Source: Panicum virgatum
Taxonomy: Eukaryota; Streptophyta; Magnoliopsida; Poales; Poaceae
Length of the DNA stretch: 64,000 bases
Direction: 5' to 3'
NCBI RefSeq assembly: GCF_016808335.1
Contig: NC_053148.1
Coordinates: 45,710,930 to 45,774,929 of the forward strand
A program made the translations under genes and the position numbers. Below the pieces are notes generated by a model. That model made no database searches, was not told the DNA's origin, and saw only the letters and a list, made by a program, of their open reading frames with translations. Shown piece after piece: positions 32,829 through 44,081 of this stretch; the stretch's first letter is position 1, and every line of letters begins with the position of its first letter.

Positions 32829-35172
32829 CTGTGGTAGTACTTGGCTAGCAACTTGTTGATAGTATCTTCGTGTTTCTTTCAAAAAAAAAAGTATCTTCGT
32901 GTTGAAACACTTGACGTCATTTAGGACAAATAAGGTAGAATGTCCCACAAGCTAGTTGCTCGCGAGGTTAGTAAATTTACTCTAGCAATGTACGTGCGTA
33001 CTGTTAGTAAATTTGCCCAACCTTTCCCTGTATTACACAGTAGGTTGGCGACACAAGGAGGGCACTGAACATCCTATATCGCCATGCGTGTACACTCCGA
33101 CAAGAGTAGTGTCCACATACCTCAGGGACGATCGCGAAGCACGGAGGTCGCAGCAGGAGTGTACGTATGGCGTGTGTGGCTAGCTATCGTGCACAGCGCG
33201 CACGGGCGGGACTAGGGAGGGACGAGCGGCCCCGCTGGTGGACGTGGATGGGGTAGGGAGACAGGGGTGGGTCCTTTGAACGTAGACGTGCACCTCGTGG
33301 CCGTGATGGCGGGCAGAGCGCTCTCGCTAGCTGCTGCATCCATCGATCGATCGACGGCCATCCATGGACGACGGCCGCCCGGAGTAGGGCCGGCCGCCGG
33401 GCCACACGGCCAGAGAGATGGCTGCTGCTGCATGCGCCCGCACGCAGCACTGACTCTGCGGCAGGGAAAAGGTCGTCACCTCACCAGTCTTTTCACCCAG
33501 CTACTCCTCCGACTAGCTGCCCCCTACTACTCTCTCTCTCTATCTCTCTCTCTCCCGGCTACTCCTCCGACTAGCCAGCCAGCGCCATTCATTGATCCCG
33601 GCGAGCATGTGTGAGCCGACGACCGTGATATTTCTGGTCGGCACTAGCAGCCTGCCATGCCAGCCTTTGCCCGCGCCGCATCGATCCCCGCGGCGGAGGC
33701 GGGCGGAGACGTCGCGTCACCGGCAGCGCGGCAGCACGAGAGCCGGCGAGTGGCCGTCCGCCTGCTGCGCAGGTGCAGGTTCAGCGCCGAGACCCGTGGT
33801 CTCGACGGTGCACCCAGCGATACTGTTCATCGTAGTAGTAGTGTGCTAGCGCACCGGGAGTTCAGGTCCGTGGGCTGATCGCTGATCACGGTGAAGCAGC
33901 AGGAACACAAGGACGCCCCCCTGTTGATTGGCGCATTAAGGGAGCGGACAGAAATGGGCACGCAGGGCAACAACTCGACCGGAGCTATGTCCAGCGGCCG
34001 GGCCATCTGATCGAGCGTGTATTGCTGCATCACGCGCTTCGTCTTGCTGTGTCGCTTGCTACGCCTACCTACCTGGACATGTGTGTGTTGTCCTGTTGAT
34101 TTTGGATTTGAGCGTCCTTAGGTTTTTCTCTGGGCTAAACTAGTAAACAACAGTAGCGCTGCCTGTACGTGCCACGTAGAGGCCTGCGCTGCACTGTTCC
34201 TGAAGGCCCAGGAACGCAGGGTGCCACTGCCATGACCCATCAGGACAAGACGTCCTTAGCTTGTAGTAGACGATCGACACATGCATTTTACGGAGCATTA
34301 CGGTGCATCTTGCACACGTACAGTGTAGGTGTAGCCATACGGTACGGATGGATCACATGTCCTGCGGCGTGCAAGCAATTTCTCTCCGTGGGCTCCCTCT
34401 GCCTGCCTGCCTGCTTTCTCTTTCTCAGCTGCCGGCCATTTTTGACCTGGCCTGCCACCAGCTTCTCTCTCTCTCTCTCCGTGGTGCACCAGGGCACACG
34501 CACACGTGTGAATCAATGCGCGCGACGACCGAGCGCGCCCATGCACGCACGCTTGGGAGCCTGATGGATGGATCGATCAGATCAGATGAGATCTCAGAGC
34601 GGCGCCTGCTCGTCCACGCCCTTTCCCTTCCCGGCCTGCCCGTGCCCGTGCCCGTGCGTGCCAGCCTTTTCCCTGGTCCAAACTGATGGTTCGTGCTCTT
34701 TCTCTGTGGTCATGGAGAGAGAGCGAGAGAAGGGAGGCTGCTTGGAAGGCCGTGCATGTGACTGACCCATATTTTGTCGGTTGCTCCGTTCAAAGACCCT
34801 CCGCGGCCTGCGGTCGCGCTGCTCGCTCGCCCTTGTCTCTCCGTTTCGGACAAACCCTGAAACTCGAGCCATTTCGTTTCGTGGCCTTCTTCATTCTTCT
34901 CTTTTTTCTACCCTCCCCCCTTGCAACATGTACACGGAAGACGGACCTTGGAAACGATAGCATGTGGTGCCGATGATTAGCTAGCGCTCACTGTATACTA
35001 AGCAGTAAGCACTGTCTTCTCTTATGCGACCTGCATGCATGCAAGTGTGACATGTCGAGTAATGTGTCGATAACCTGAGGCGTCAGAAAAAAAACATGTT
35101 TTTGATAGTAAACCTGCTCAGCCGGTGGATTGTGATAGATGCATAACAAAGCTACGGTCAAGCTTTTTCCAA
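31752..35172. other. Intergenic, no gene recognised
   Basis: Short ORFs on both strands in GC-rich parts (33.2-34.9 kb) have no recognised domain. A GA microsatellite is at 32791-32824 and CT-rich tracts occur near 33527-33553 and 34463-34479. I see no tRNA, rRNA or known miRNA here. Confidence 0.45.
32791..32824. repeat. (GA)17 microsatellite
   Basis: Uninterrupted GA dinucleotide repeat of 34 bp. Confidence 0.95.
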
Positions 35173-35634
35173 TGTGTCGTGGCTCTAGGAAGGAGGGCCA
35201 CAGCCGGGTGGCGTAGCGCACCCGCCTAACTCCAGAGGGTGAATACCCAGAGGGGTCCAGCAGGGGACTTGGAGGCAGATGATAGACTTATCCACAGACC
35301 CAAGAACAATACAACTCTCAGTGGACGTAGGGTATTACGCTCCGGCGGTCCGAACCACTCTAAATCCCAAGTGTTTTTGTGTTCTTGCTCCATGAGTAGA
35401 TCTTAAGAATTGCTTGCTCCTCCCTGGGTATTCACCCTCTGGGGTTAGGCGGGTGCGCTACGCCAGTGGACGTGGGGTATTACGCTCTCGCGGCCCGAAC
35501 CACTCTAAATCTTGCTGTGTTCATCGTGTTATTGAGCGAGATCGAGCTAGGAATAGCTAACCCCCGAGTACACACCCTCTGGCTTAGGCGGGTGCCTTCC
35601 GCCACCCGGCTGTGGTTTGCAGCACCACGACACA
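35173..35634. mobile_element. Foldback element with TGTGTCGTGG termini
   Basis: The left end TGTGTCGTGGCTCT pairs with the right end ACCACGACACA; further in, the CCACAGCCGGGTGGCGTAGC block pairs with the inverted text near 35590-35620. Inside, GGACGTAGGGTATTACGCTC recurs at 35324 and, with one change, at 35469, each followed by CGAACCACTCTAAATC. Probably a MITE-like derivative; superfamily not determined. Confidence 0.55.
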
Positions 35635-36440
35635 ATGTACTCTCGATATATTAACCGAATCAGCAGAGGAGCTTGGGTATATTTGTTTTTTTTTGTCCCA
35701 ATGGGTGCACACTATTTGACAGTAGTATTTGCTTACGTGTCAATCTACTAGAAAAAGTACGCTTGCATGGTTGCATTTGGTGGGTAATCGGGAGGCAAAA
35801 AAAAACTGGTGTACAATTTGCCAAAAAAAAAGAAAAAAAAAACGGTTTCGAAATGGAAATGGATCTTCATCGCATCCATAAAGGCCCATAAAAGCCTATG
35901 GCTCGTATAATCCACCTGAAGCTATTGGGCTTCCTGTTGGGTTGGGCTAAATGTCAAGTGTTGTCCGCTCTCTTTTACAGTACTGGTACTATCCCGACCG
36001 CCGCCACCTGCTGCGCCTCCCCGTCCTCGATCAGCCCTCAACCCGCTGCGCCCCTGCCTGAGCCCGTCCGCCCGTGCGTGCGTGCCAAATCCCCCGCGGC
36101 TGACCCTGCTCCACCTCGGCCCGTGCGTGCGCCGGGTGGACATGTGCGCAGCGAGCGTAGATGGAAGAAGCGTCGATTTGAGATCCATGACTGGTATAAC
36201 TCGAACCCTAGCTATGTATCCCAACTGTTCCTCTACTTAGCTTGTTGCTGCGACACATTAGTTCTAGGGTTAAAATTTGATGCGGAATAATTTTTTGTTG
36301 CCGTAATTTCTATACCGTTTGCGCCCAATTTGGTCTTCCCTTGTAAAAGCTGTTGTGCCCAGCAGTAAGTACTTGGTTTGGAAGGACCAAAATCCTTTAT
36401 ATGCTTTCTATAAAAGTAGGAAAGTTTCTTTGTAAAAAAA
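35635..36440. other. Intergenic, no gene recognised
   Basis: A 130-codon plus frame at 35898-36290 has no recognised domain and unremarkable composition. I do not call it a gene. Confidence 0.4.
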
Positions 36441-37067
36441 GGGGAGAAGTCTAATTTACACCCCCCGAACTATCGCAGAAGTCCGATTTTTAACCTTTAA
36501 TTACAAAATCGGATAACATAGGTTATTCAATTGTCAAAACCGTGCAATTTTGAACCTTGGGGGTGGTTTTCAAGGTGGTTTTACGTTTTGTAACAATTAA
36601 AAATTTTCAAATTTAAACTAAAATATTCATAATTAATTCAAATTTAAACTAAAATATTCATAATTAATTCATTTTAGGTTATCAAAAGTTTTCTAAAAAT
36701 GTAACATATCTATTGCCATGATACACCTCAGTAATTCAAATCAAATTTTTTTATTTTCATAATATTTGTTCCTTTTAGTTAAGCCTATTTTTTTAATAAC
36801 TAAGCTTTAAATAGAGCAATAATGGATAGGTCAACCTTTTAAAAAAAATTTGGTACTAGTTTCATATTTTTCTGATTTAAAATGAATTAGATTTTATTTT
36901 TAGTTCTAATTAGAATTTTTAAATTTTTTAAAAAATACAAAACCATCTTGAAAACCACCTGAGGTTCAAATTTGTACGGTTTCGATACTATGTTATCCGG
37001 TTTTGTAGTTGAAGGTTAAAAATAGAACTTATACGATAGTTTGAGAATGTAATTCGGAATTTTCCTA
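36441..37067. mobile_element. Long-TIR DNA element (~630 bp)
   Basis: The left arm (GGGGAGAAGTCTAATTTACA, ACCTTTAATTACAAAATCGG) is repeated inverted at the right (GTTATCCGGTTTTGTAG, GAATTTTCCTA), giving TIRs of more than 100 bp with moderate divergence around an AT-rich centre. This text is a common grass repeat type, probably a MULE-like MITE. The truncated relative at 14144-14601 is in opposite orientation. Confidence 0.65.
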
Positions 37068-37611
37068 AAAAAAAATAAAAAAGCGCCCGCTTTCTTCTCA
37101 AGAAAATGAGCTAGATGTAGTGCTCCACTGAATGTCTGTAATTTAATGTCTGAGTTGGTAATGTAAACCTTATTCTATGCTGTATTAGTGCGGCAACAAA
37201 TATATAAATTTTATACCTGTTCAATTATGGCAAATGAGCAACATCGTAGGACTTTGAACATACTGTTTAGCAAGATGGTAGGCAAGAAAACCAAATATTT
37301 CTAGAAGATTGCAAATACAGTGCATTCTTGCTGCATTCATTTTTTATTCTGTTTTTGCGGTCCTCATTGTTTAGTTCATAGCAATAGTCTGTAAACTGCA
37401 GTTTTATTCTATAAGCATTTTACCTAAAGCATGTTAATCTAATATGAGAAAAATGATCTGCCTCTCTAACTGTTAGACCCAAACATGTAAAGTCAGGCTT
37501 GTGCTTTGTGGGCTTGTACTGAACTTTTAAAAAATAAAGATCTGTGGTTGTTTTCTTATTAGTATTCACTTCTCACCTAGACTGCCGATGTCGCAGAAGG
37601 AGGCCAGCCGG
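37068..37611. other. Intergenic, nothing recognised
   Basis: AT-rich sequence with no ORF of interest and no repeat termini that I could identify. Confidence 0.4.
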
Positions 37612-37765
37612 TGGCGATCTGCGCGTGTGAGCAGGAGGACGGGAGGGGAGGAGGAGGAACGAAGCCGCGAGAGGCCAGGGATCTGCGCGTGCGAGCAGGA
37701 GGACGGGAGGGGGAATGAAGCCGTGCGACAAGAAATCTGCGCGTGCGAGCAGGAGGACGATAGGA
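37612..37765. repeat. Minisatellite of three dispersed ~28-bp units
   Basis: ATCTGCGCGTG(T/C)GAGCAGGAGGACG occurs three times (about 37617, 37681 and 37735) at spacings of ~66 and ~57 bp. The array ends a few bases before the 5' LTR of element A. Confidence 0.75.
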
Positions 37766-38193
37766 GGGGAACGGTAACGGATATGACACTATTTATATCA
37801 TTTCGAGTGATTTTGGTAATGGAAAGACAACACAATCAATGTTACTAATGTTTTTGTTAAGTGAACATTTCTAAATCTCAGGGATGAAGTAAAAAGGGCA
37901 TACAAAACAAAACACGAAGAAAGAACTCAAATAAACGCTGAATTTGACGAGTTCTACTGAAATCAGTAGCACCGAAAGAACCGATGCTATAGGCATCGGT
38001 GCATCCGATGGTTGTCGAAAGATCCGACGCCGTGGCATTGGTGCAAGTCTGAGCACCAAATGGAGATCAAGCGAAGACCAAACAAAGATAGCTAGGTCAC
38101 CGGTTGAACCGACGGCGTCAAGATAGGCATCGGTGTATTCGATGTACTATGTTCCAGAGACGATGTTAAGCACGCAGGAGCCACGCCTTCAGC

Positions 38194-38208
38194 ACCGGTT
38201 GAACCGGT
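38194..38208. repeat. Iteron in element A 5' LTR (ACCGGT-TGA-ACCGGT)
   Basis: Exact double palindrome with 9-bp pitch, 257 bp upstream of the TATA box. The 3' LTR has the matching copy at 43018-43032. Confidence 0.9.
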
Positions 38209-38465
38209 GTTTCATCGGAGCATAGCACCGGTGTAATGACGTCAGCAGAAGTGAAAGAGGTCCAACGGCTAGTTGAGTGCTGTGAGTGACTGGTTTAACC
38301 GACACACAGTCATCGGTTAAATCGATGGTGCTGCAGACAGTGCGCCAGAGGCTCAATGGCTACTTCAGGTCAGAGAGTGACCGGATGAACCGACGCCACC
38401 CCATGCAGAGGCATCTGTTCATTCGGTGCTGGCCGTTGGAGCAACGGCTACAAGATTTGGTGGCC

Positions 38466-38473
38466 TATATATA
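38466..38473 (+). promoter_or_regulatory. TATA box of element A 5' LTR
   Basis: TATATATA in the context GGCC.TATATATACGCCTCACC is conserved in all four A/B LTRs (also 43305-43312 on plus; 58502-58509 and 63361-63368 for B on minus). It marks the U3/R promoter. Confidence 0.7.
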
Positions 38474-39239
38474 CGCCTCACCCCGGCCATTTTGAGTTTG
38501 CTGGAGTTGCTGGACATCCCTCACACACCCAAGAACACCTCCAAGCCATCCAAGAGCATAAAGATCAAATACTTAGTCCTTAGCACAAGCTTTGTGAGTG
38601 TTAGTGCTAAGTTAGCTCTTGAGTGAGTGATCAAGCAAGATTTAGATCCTTGTGCTGTGGTTCTAGAGTGAACCAAACTTGTATCTCGGTGCGCCGGCCT
38701 CCTTGGAGCATTGGTGGCTCGCCGGCACGTCAACGACCCTCCGGCTTGGTGTGGAACGGCGTCGACAACTTTGTGCGGGGGACGGAGACCCCTCCTTCGT
38801 GGGCAATCTCCCTTAGTGAAGATCGGGATTAAGGTGACCGTGATTGTGTTCACGGAAGAGACTTGATTGCCGGAAGCGATACTCTTCGTGAGTGCTTCAA
38901 CAATGTGGACGTAGGGGCGCCTTTGTGGCAATTCGAACCACGGGATAAATCATCGTGTCGAGAGTTCGCTTCCTCTCATCCCTCATTTTAAGTTTCCGCA
39001 TTTCATATTACAATTTGTGTGTCTTTACTTTCTTAGTGTAGTATCTTGCTAGGATTAGCTATAGGTTGCAAAACTCTTTTGAGATGAGGGTTTCACACTA
39101 AGATTAACCGTAGTTGCACATCTAGATAGTATGTTTTAGATTAAGTTTTGTGCAAACTAGTCGGAGCCATAGGTTAAAGTTTTAAAGTGCCTAATTCACC
39201 CCCTCCCCCTTCTTAGGCTAGAGCACCCGATCACTTTCA

Positions 39240-39260
39240 ATTGGTTTACCGGCTAAAGCC
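39240..39260 (+). promoter_or_regulatory. Degraded primer binding site of element A
   Basis: Directly after the LTR end the text reads ATTGGTTTACCGGC, where element B has ATTGGTATCAGAGC, the complement of the initiator tRNA-Met 3' end. Only the first six bases match, and a stretch present in B is missing, so this copy probably cannot prime normally. Confidence 0.65.
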
Positions 39261-39342
39261 AATTCCATTGGCAAATTGTGTTTACCGACTCATTAGATCG
39301 GCAGGCTTCACCGCCTAGTGAGTTAGCTCTTAGGCGAAAAGG

Positions 39343-41250
39343 ATGGATCCTTTTAGACCTGTTCTACGGTTCGATGGCACGGACTTCCAATGTTGGAAGA
39401 TTTTAATGCAAGCCAATCTCCAAGCAACGGGCCTAAATGTTTGGAGAGTAGTGAGTGACGGCATGAAAAAGAATGGTGGTCAACAAGAGAAGCAATATGA
39501 TGCCACCGTTAAATGCATAATCTTGTCTTTTCTTATGACAATGTGTTCAATCGTGTTTATTTTTGTGAAAATGCTAAAGAGCTATGGAAGACTATCATTG
39601 AGAATCATGAGGGCACGGAGGATGTTGCCAATGAAAGATATCATGTTCTCATTGATAATCTTAATAGTTTTAAGCAATTTGAAGATGAGAATGACGAATC
39701 AATGTACTCACGCTTGAACACTCTTGTGAATGAGATTAATTCCTTAGGTGTGAAGCAAATTGAAGACTTGGAACTCATTCGCAAGATCCTTCACTCACTC
39801 CGAAGGCCGGACTATGATTTGGTGACCACAATTCTATATGAGAAAGAGCTCAACACGATGACACCAAATCAAGTCCTCAACAAGGTGATTGCCCATGAGC
39901 TACGCAATGACATCAAGGCAAAAGCACCATCTTCTCCACCAACGCATAGCGCACTTACATGCAAACAACTCAAAAAGTTGAAAAAGACGGCCATCAAAGG
40001 TAGCTCAAGTGATGAGGAAGAAGAAGATGCAAGAAACTCCTCAAATAATGAAAAAGAACCAATGAATCCTAACATCTACAAGCAAGTGAAGAAGATGAAC
40101 AAATGCTTAAAGAAAATTAATTCAATGGGGTATATGGTCTTACTCAAAGATGGACCTCACTATCAACTCATGAAGGTTGAGAAGAAATTCAAAAAGAACA
40201 AACAAAAGAAGAAGAAACCCAAACATGAATCATATTTCGTATTTGGTGAATGGGTAAGCGGTGGTGAAGAATCAAGTGCAAGTTAAAGTGATGAATAAAA
40301 AAGAAATTCACTAGCCGCATGGGATCATCATCTAACACTTGCTTCATGGCCAAAAGTATGGATAGCGATGTAAGTGATGATGACTCCGACTCTCCTTCAA
40401 TTGATGAACTTCTTGACTTAGTTCATGAGCACCAAAAAGTCATTAAGAAACAATAAAAAAAATTAAAAACCTTAATGTTCTCAATGACCTAAATGCTTCT
40501 TTTGCTACAAATTTTGAAGATTTGATGTGCAAATTCAAATTGATTAGCAATGAGCATGAAGAGCTCAAATTAAAATTTGAGAGCATTAATGATACTAATG
40601 ATTTTTTGGAAATGAAACAAATTATTCCTTGTGCAATTCCAATCTCTAGAGTAGATGCTTCAACTTCTTGCATTGATTTAATTGATGAATCTTGCTCTAA
40701 CCCTTGCAATGAGAAATGCAATAAAAATATTGTTGTAGAATCATGTGATGATTTCATTGTCAAGGAGAATGATGAGCTTAAACAAGAAGTGGAAAGACTC
40801 ATGAAGGACTTGTATAGATTAAAGGGCAAAGTCATAGAGAGCAATGTCCAACCTTCTCAAGATAACCGTGAAGACATGGTGAAGAAGCTTGAGAAGAGGT
40901 CCACCGTGACTTGGTTAAAGTGCCACAAAGAAGGCCACAAGTCCAACAAGTGTCCTCAACCAAGGAAGAAGCTTCCGGATGAGAAGAACAAGAAGAACCT
41001 CGCAATTAAAAGTTCTCTCATGTACACCAATCCCGACCGGAGGAACAAAAGCAATAGCACCTCCTATGTAATAAAAAAGAAGACAAATGCCAAGGTGGTT
41101 GCTTGTAAGGTTGGGAAGAAAAAAAAGGAGTTGGAACCACTCCATTTGGGTGCCCAAGGACATCATCACCAACTTGAAGAGGCCTCAAATGGTGTGAGTT
41201 CCAAAGAAGACTTAAAGCCAAGAACGGTTACGGGGGATTTGGAGGCTTAG
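39343..41250 (+). pseudogene. Gag of element A (UBN2 domain plus broken zinc knuckle)
   Basis: It starts MDPFRPVLRFDGTDF...CWK, the usual start of copia gag (UBN2-type). The frame shifts near 39515-39530, then runs through ELWKTIIENHEGTEDVANER, the SMYSRLNTLVNEINSLG block, ILHSLRRPDYDLVTTILY and a Lys-rich segment to a stop at 40286. A third open part (40522-41250) holds a coiled coil and ends in a knuckle whose first Cys is Trp (WLKCHKEGHKSNKC), breaking the CX2CX4HX4C pattern. Gag forms the cytoplasmic particle and packages RNA. This copy is dead as read; element B shows the intact knuckle. Confidence 0.8.
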
Positions 41251-42596
41251 TTTACAAATTGAAGTGAAGGTTCAACTCAAAACAAGCTAAGTTCACAACT
41301 TGGACATTTGTTACCCAAATCCCCATAAGGTAATGGTAGCTAGATTTCAATTCAAGCATCATTTAGTTCCATTGCTTTTGCTAGGTTGTTTGCATGTTTT
41401 GCATCCCTAGTGTTATATATGGTGGGTTGCTTGTGTCATAATTATAACCCATGTGCAACTTATATGGTTTGATAAGTGTGTAAAAAGTACACAAGGTTAT
41501 CCTTCATGGTACATGAATCTCATGAGATATGTATTTGATATGTGTACCATGAACACAAGTTGTAGGGTAAACTTCTCATTGTTGTCAATAACTATGTGCA
41601 TACATTTGCTTAGTGTTTCAAACACTAAATGCACATTTTTAGAGGGAATTCACTCTATGGCTTGTGAATTTGAGACTAACATGTTTGCAAGTTTATCTTT
41701 TATAGTCTCACGTGGAGTTAACACTCTAAGACAATGTTATTCACGATCAATGTGAACAAACAACTCTATAAGAGTGATTATATAAATTGTGCTTTCATGC
41801 ATATTGTGCCATGCTATATTGAACTTAAATACTCATATCTAAATTCATAGGCTATGTGCTCATATATTACTTAACTTTGGTGTACCAAGTGCTCATCTTC
41901 TAAAGACTTCAATTATTGCAAGTCACTTTCAAATTGGTACATGCAAAGTAAACAAAGGACCCCCAGAGATATGCAAGTTTCTAAACTCATTCAATTGATA
42001 TCATTGTCAATTCATTATTATTTTAGAGCTACCTCCATACATGATATGGTCTAAGCTTTCTAGTTAAAACTTCTAGTTGTGTATTTGATTTTCACATTAT
42101 CATTTTGTGCACATACTTATGAAAAGCTTAGCTCATGTCATACTAGTTTCGTGATTTTGTGATTCACCGTAATAAATTTTTCAATTGGTATCTTCATTGA
42201 TATCATAAAATTGGATCATAAATCATGGAACTAACTCCCTAGACTACTAACCTTCTCTTGAATTATATTATTTTGCAAAGACCGTTTTAGGTGTAAGAAT
42301 TTTTAGGTGATTTGATTCCAAAGAGGGAGAAATGTGGATCAAAGCAAGTTATTTTCTCAAGAAGGAGAAGTATATCCCAAAGAGGGAGAAATGCCCAAGT
42401 GAATCAAAGTCAACTTATAAGGAAGAAGTAGCAAGATAGGGGGAGGATCAAAGGGGGAATCATAGTTTTAAGCAGAGGCAAGCCAACATTGGATGATGGT
42501 AAGCATCCGAGCAAGTGTAAGTGGTTCAATTTGCCATTTTTGCAAATTTTATGCTTTCTTTGATTGTGTTGTCATCAATCACCAAAAAGGGGAGAT
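41251..42596 (+). other. Non-coding tail of element A with polypurine tract
   Basis: There is no pol. Sequence similarity to 59189-60700 of element B (read on its coding strand) shows this is an inherited part of the family, not random decay. GGGGGA-type tracts occur near 42437 and 42455. AAAAAGGGGAGAT directly before 42597 is the expected polypurine tract. Confidence 0.6.
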
Positions 42597-44081
42597 TGTA
42601 ACGAACATGGCATCATTTATGCCATTTCGAGTGATTTTGGTGATCGAATGACAACACAATCAATGGGACTAATGATTTTGTTAATTGAAGATTTCTAGAT
42701 CTCAGGGATGAAGTAAAAAGGCCATACAAAGCAAAACACGAAGAAAAAACTCAAAAAAACACTGAATTGGACGAGTTCTACTGAAATCAGTAGCACCGGA
42801 AGAACAGATGCCTATAGCATCGGTGCATCCAATGGATGTCGGAATATCCGACGCCGTGGCATTGATGCAAGTCTGAGCACCAAATGGAGATCAAGCGAAG
42901 ACCAAGTCAAGATAGCTAGGTCACCAGTTGAACCGACGGCGTCAAGATAGGCATCGGTGTATTAGATGTACTATGTTACAAAGATGATGTCAAGCACGCA
43001 GCAGCCACGCCTTCAGCACCGGTTGAACCGGTGGTGTATCGAAGCATAGCACCGGTGTAATAATGTCAGCAGAAGTGAAAGAGGTCCAACGGCTAGTTGA
43101 GTGCTGTGAGTGACCGGTTTAACCGACACATAGTCATCGGTTAAACCGATGGTGCTGCAGACAGTGCGTCAGAGGTTCAACGGCTACTTCAGATCTGAGA
43201 GTGACCGGATGAACCGACGCCACCACATGCAGAGGCATCGGTTCAGCCGATGGTGTGCTGATTTCTGCTAACCGTTGGAGCGACGGCTATAAAATTTGGT
43301 GGCCTATATATACGTCTCACCCCGGCCATTTTGAGTTTGCTGGAGTTGCTGGACATCCCTCACACACCCAAGAACACCTCCAAGCCATCCAAGAGCATAA
43401 AGATCAAATCCTTAGTCTTTAGCACAAACTTTGTGAGTGTTAGTGCTAAGTTAGCTTTGAGTGAGTGATCAAACAAGGTTTAGATCTTTGTGCTGTGGTG
43501 TGGTTCTAGAGTGAACCAAACTTGTATCTCGGTGCGCCGGTCTTCTTGGAGCATTGGTGGCTCGCCGGCACATCATCGACCCTCCGGCTTGGTGTAGAGC
43601 GGCGTCGACAACTTTGTGCGGGGGACGGAGACCCCTCCTTCGTGAGCAATCTCACTTAGTGAAGATCGGGATCAATGTGATCGTGATTGTGTTCACGGAA
43701 GAGATTTGATTGCCAGAAGCGATACTTTTCGTGAGTGCTTCAACAACGTGGACGTAGGGGCGCCTTTGTGGCAATCCGAACCACGGGATAAATCCTCGTG
43801 TCGAGAGTTCGCTTTCTCTCATCCCTCCTTTTAAGCTTCCGCATTTCATATTGCAATTTGTGTGTCTTTACTTTCTTAGTGTAGTATCTTGCTAGGATTG
43901 GCTATAGGTTGCAAAACTCTTTTGGAATGAGGGTTTCACACTAAGGTGAACCGTAGTTGCACATCTAGATAATATGTTTTAGATTAATTTTTGTGCAAAC
44001 TAGTCGGAGCCATACTTTAAGATTTTAAAGTGCCTAATTTATTCTTTTTCCTTTTTAGACTAGAGCACCCGATCATTTTCA
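42597..44081 (+). repeat. 3' LTR of element A
   Basis: Opens TGTAACGAACATGGCATC after the polypurine tract and closes GATCATTTTCA. It contains an exact iteron at 43018-43032 and a TATA box at 43305-43312. Confidence 0.88.

Larger units (their letters stand above)
37773..39239 (+). repeat. 5' LTR of element A
   Basis: The start is slightly decayed (GG where the 3' copy has TG). It carries the TATA box at 38466-38473, one exact iteron at 38194-38208 and several degenerate ones (such as GACTGGTTTAACCGAC). It ends CCCGATCACTTTCA. It differs visibly from the 3' LTR at many sites, so this insertion is older than element B. Confidence 0.85.
37773..44081 (+). mobile_element. Element A: gag-only LTR retrotransposon (copia-like), complete
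   Basis: LTRs at 37773-39239 and 42597-44081 share their start (GTAACG...ATG.CA, then TTTCGAGTGATTTTGGT) and end (GAGCACCCGATCA.TTTCA). The flanks GGAAC and CGAAC agree at 4 of 5 bases. The 3.36-kb interior encodes only gag; no protease, integrase or reverse transcriptase is visible. Element B has the same organisation, so the loss of pol is ancestral to the family. This fits the TR-GAG class of non-autonomous plant elements. Confidence 0.88.

Noticed and set aside
33184..34976. Cluster of ORFs possibly forming a gene
   Set aside because: Open frames are short, on both strands, Pro/Arg-rich and without conserved motifs; no supporting splice pattern.
35898..36290. 130-codon ORF near a region of unique sequence
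   Set aside because: No motif, atypical composition, no upstream promoter signal that I trust.
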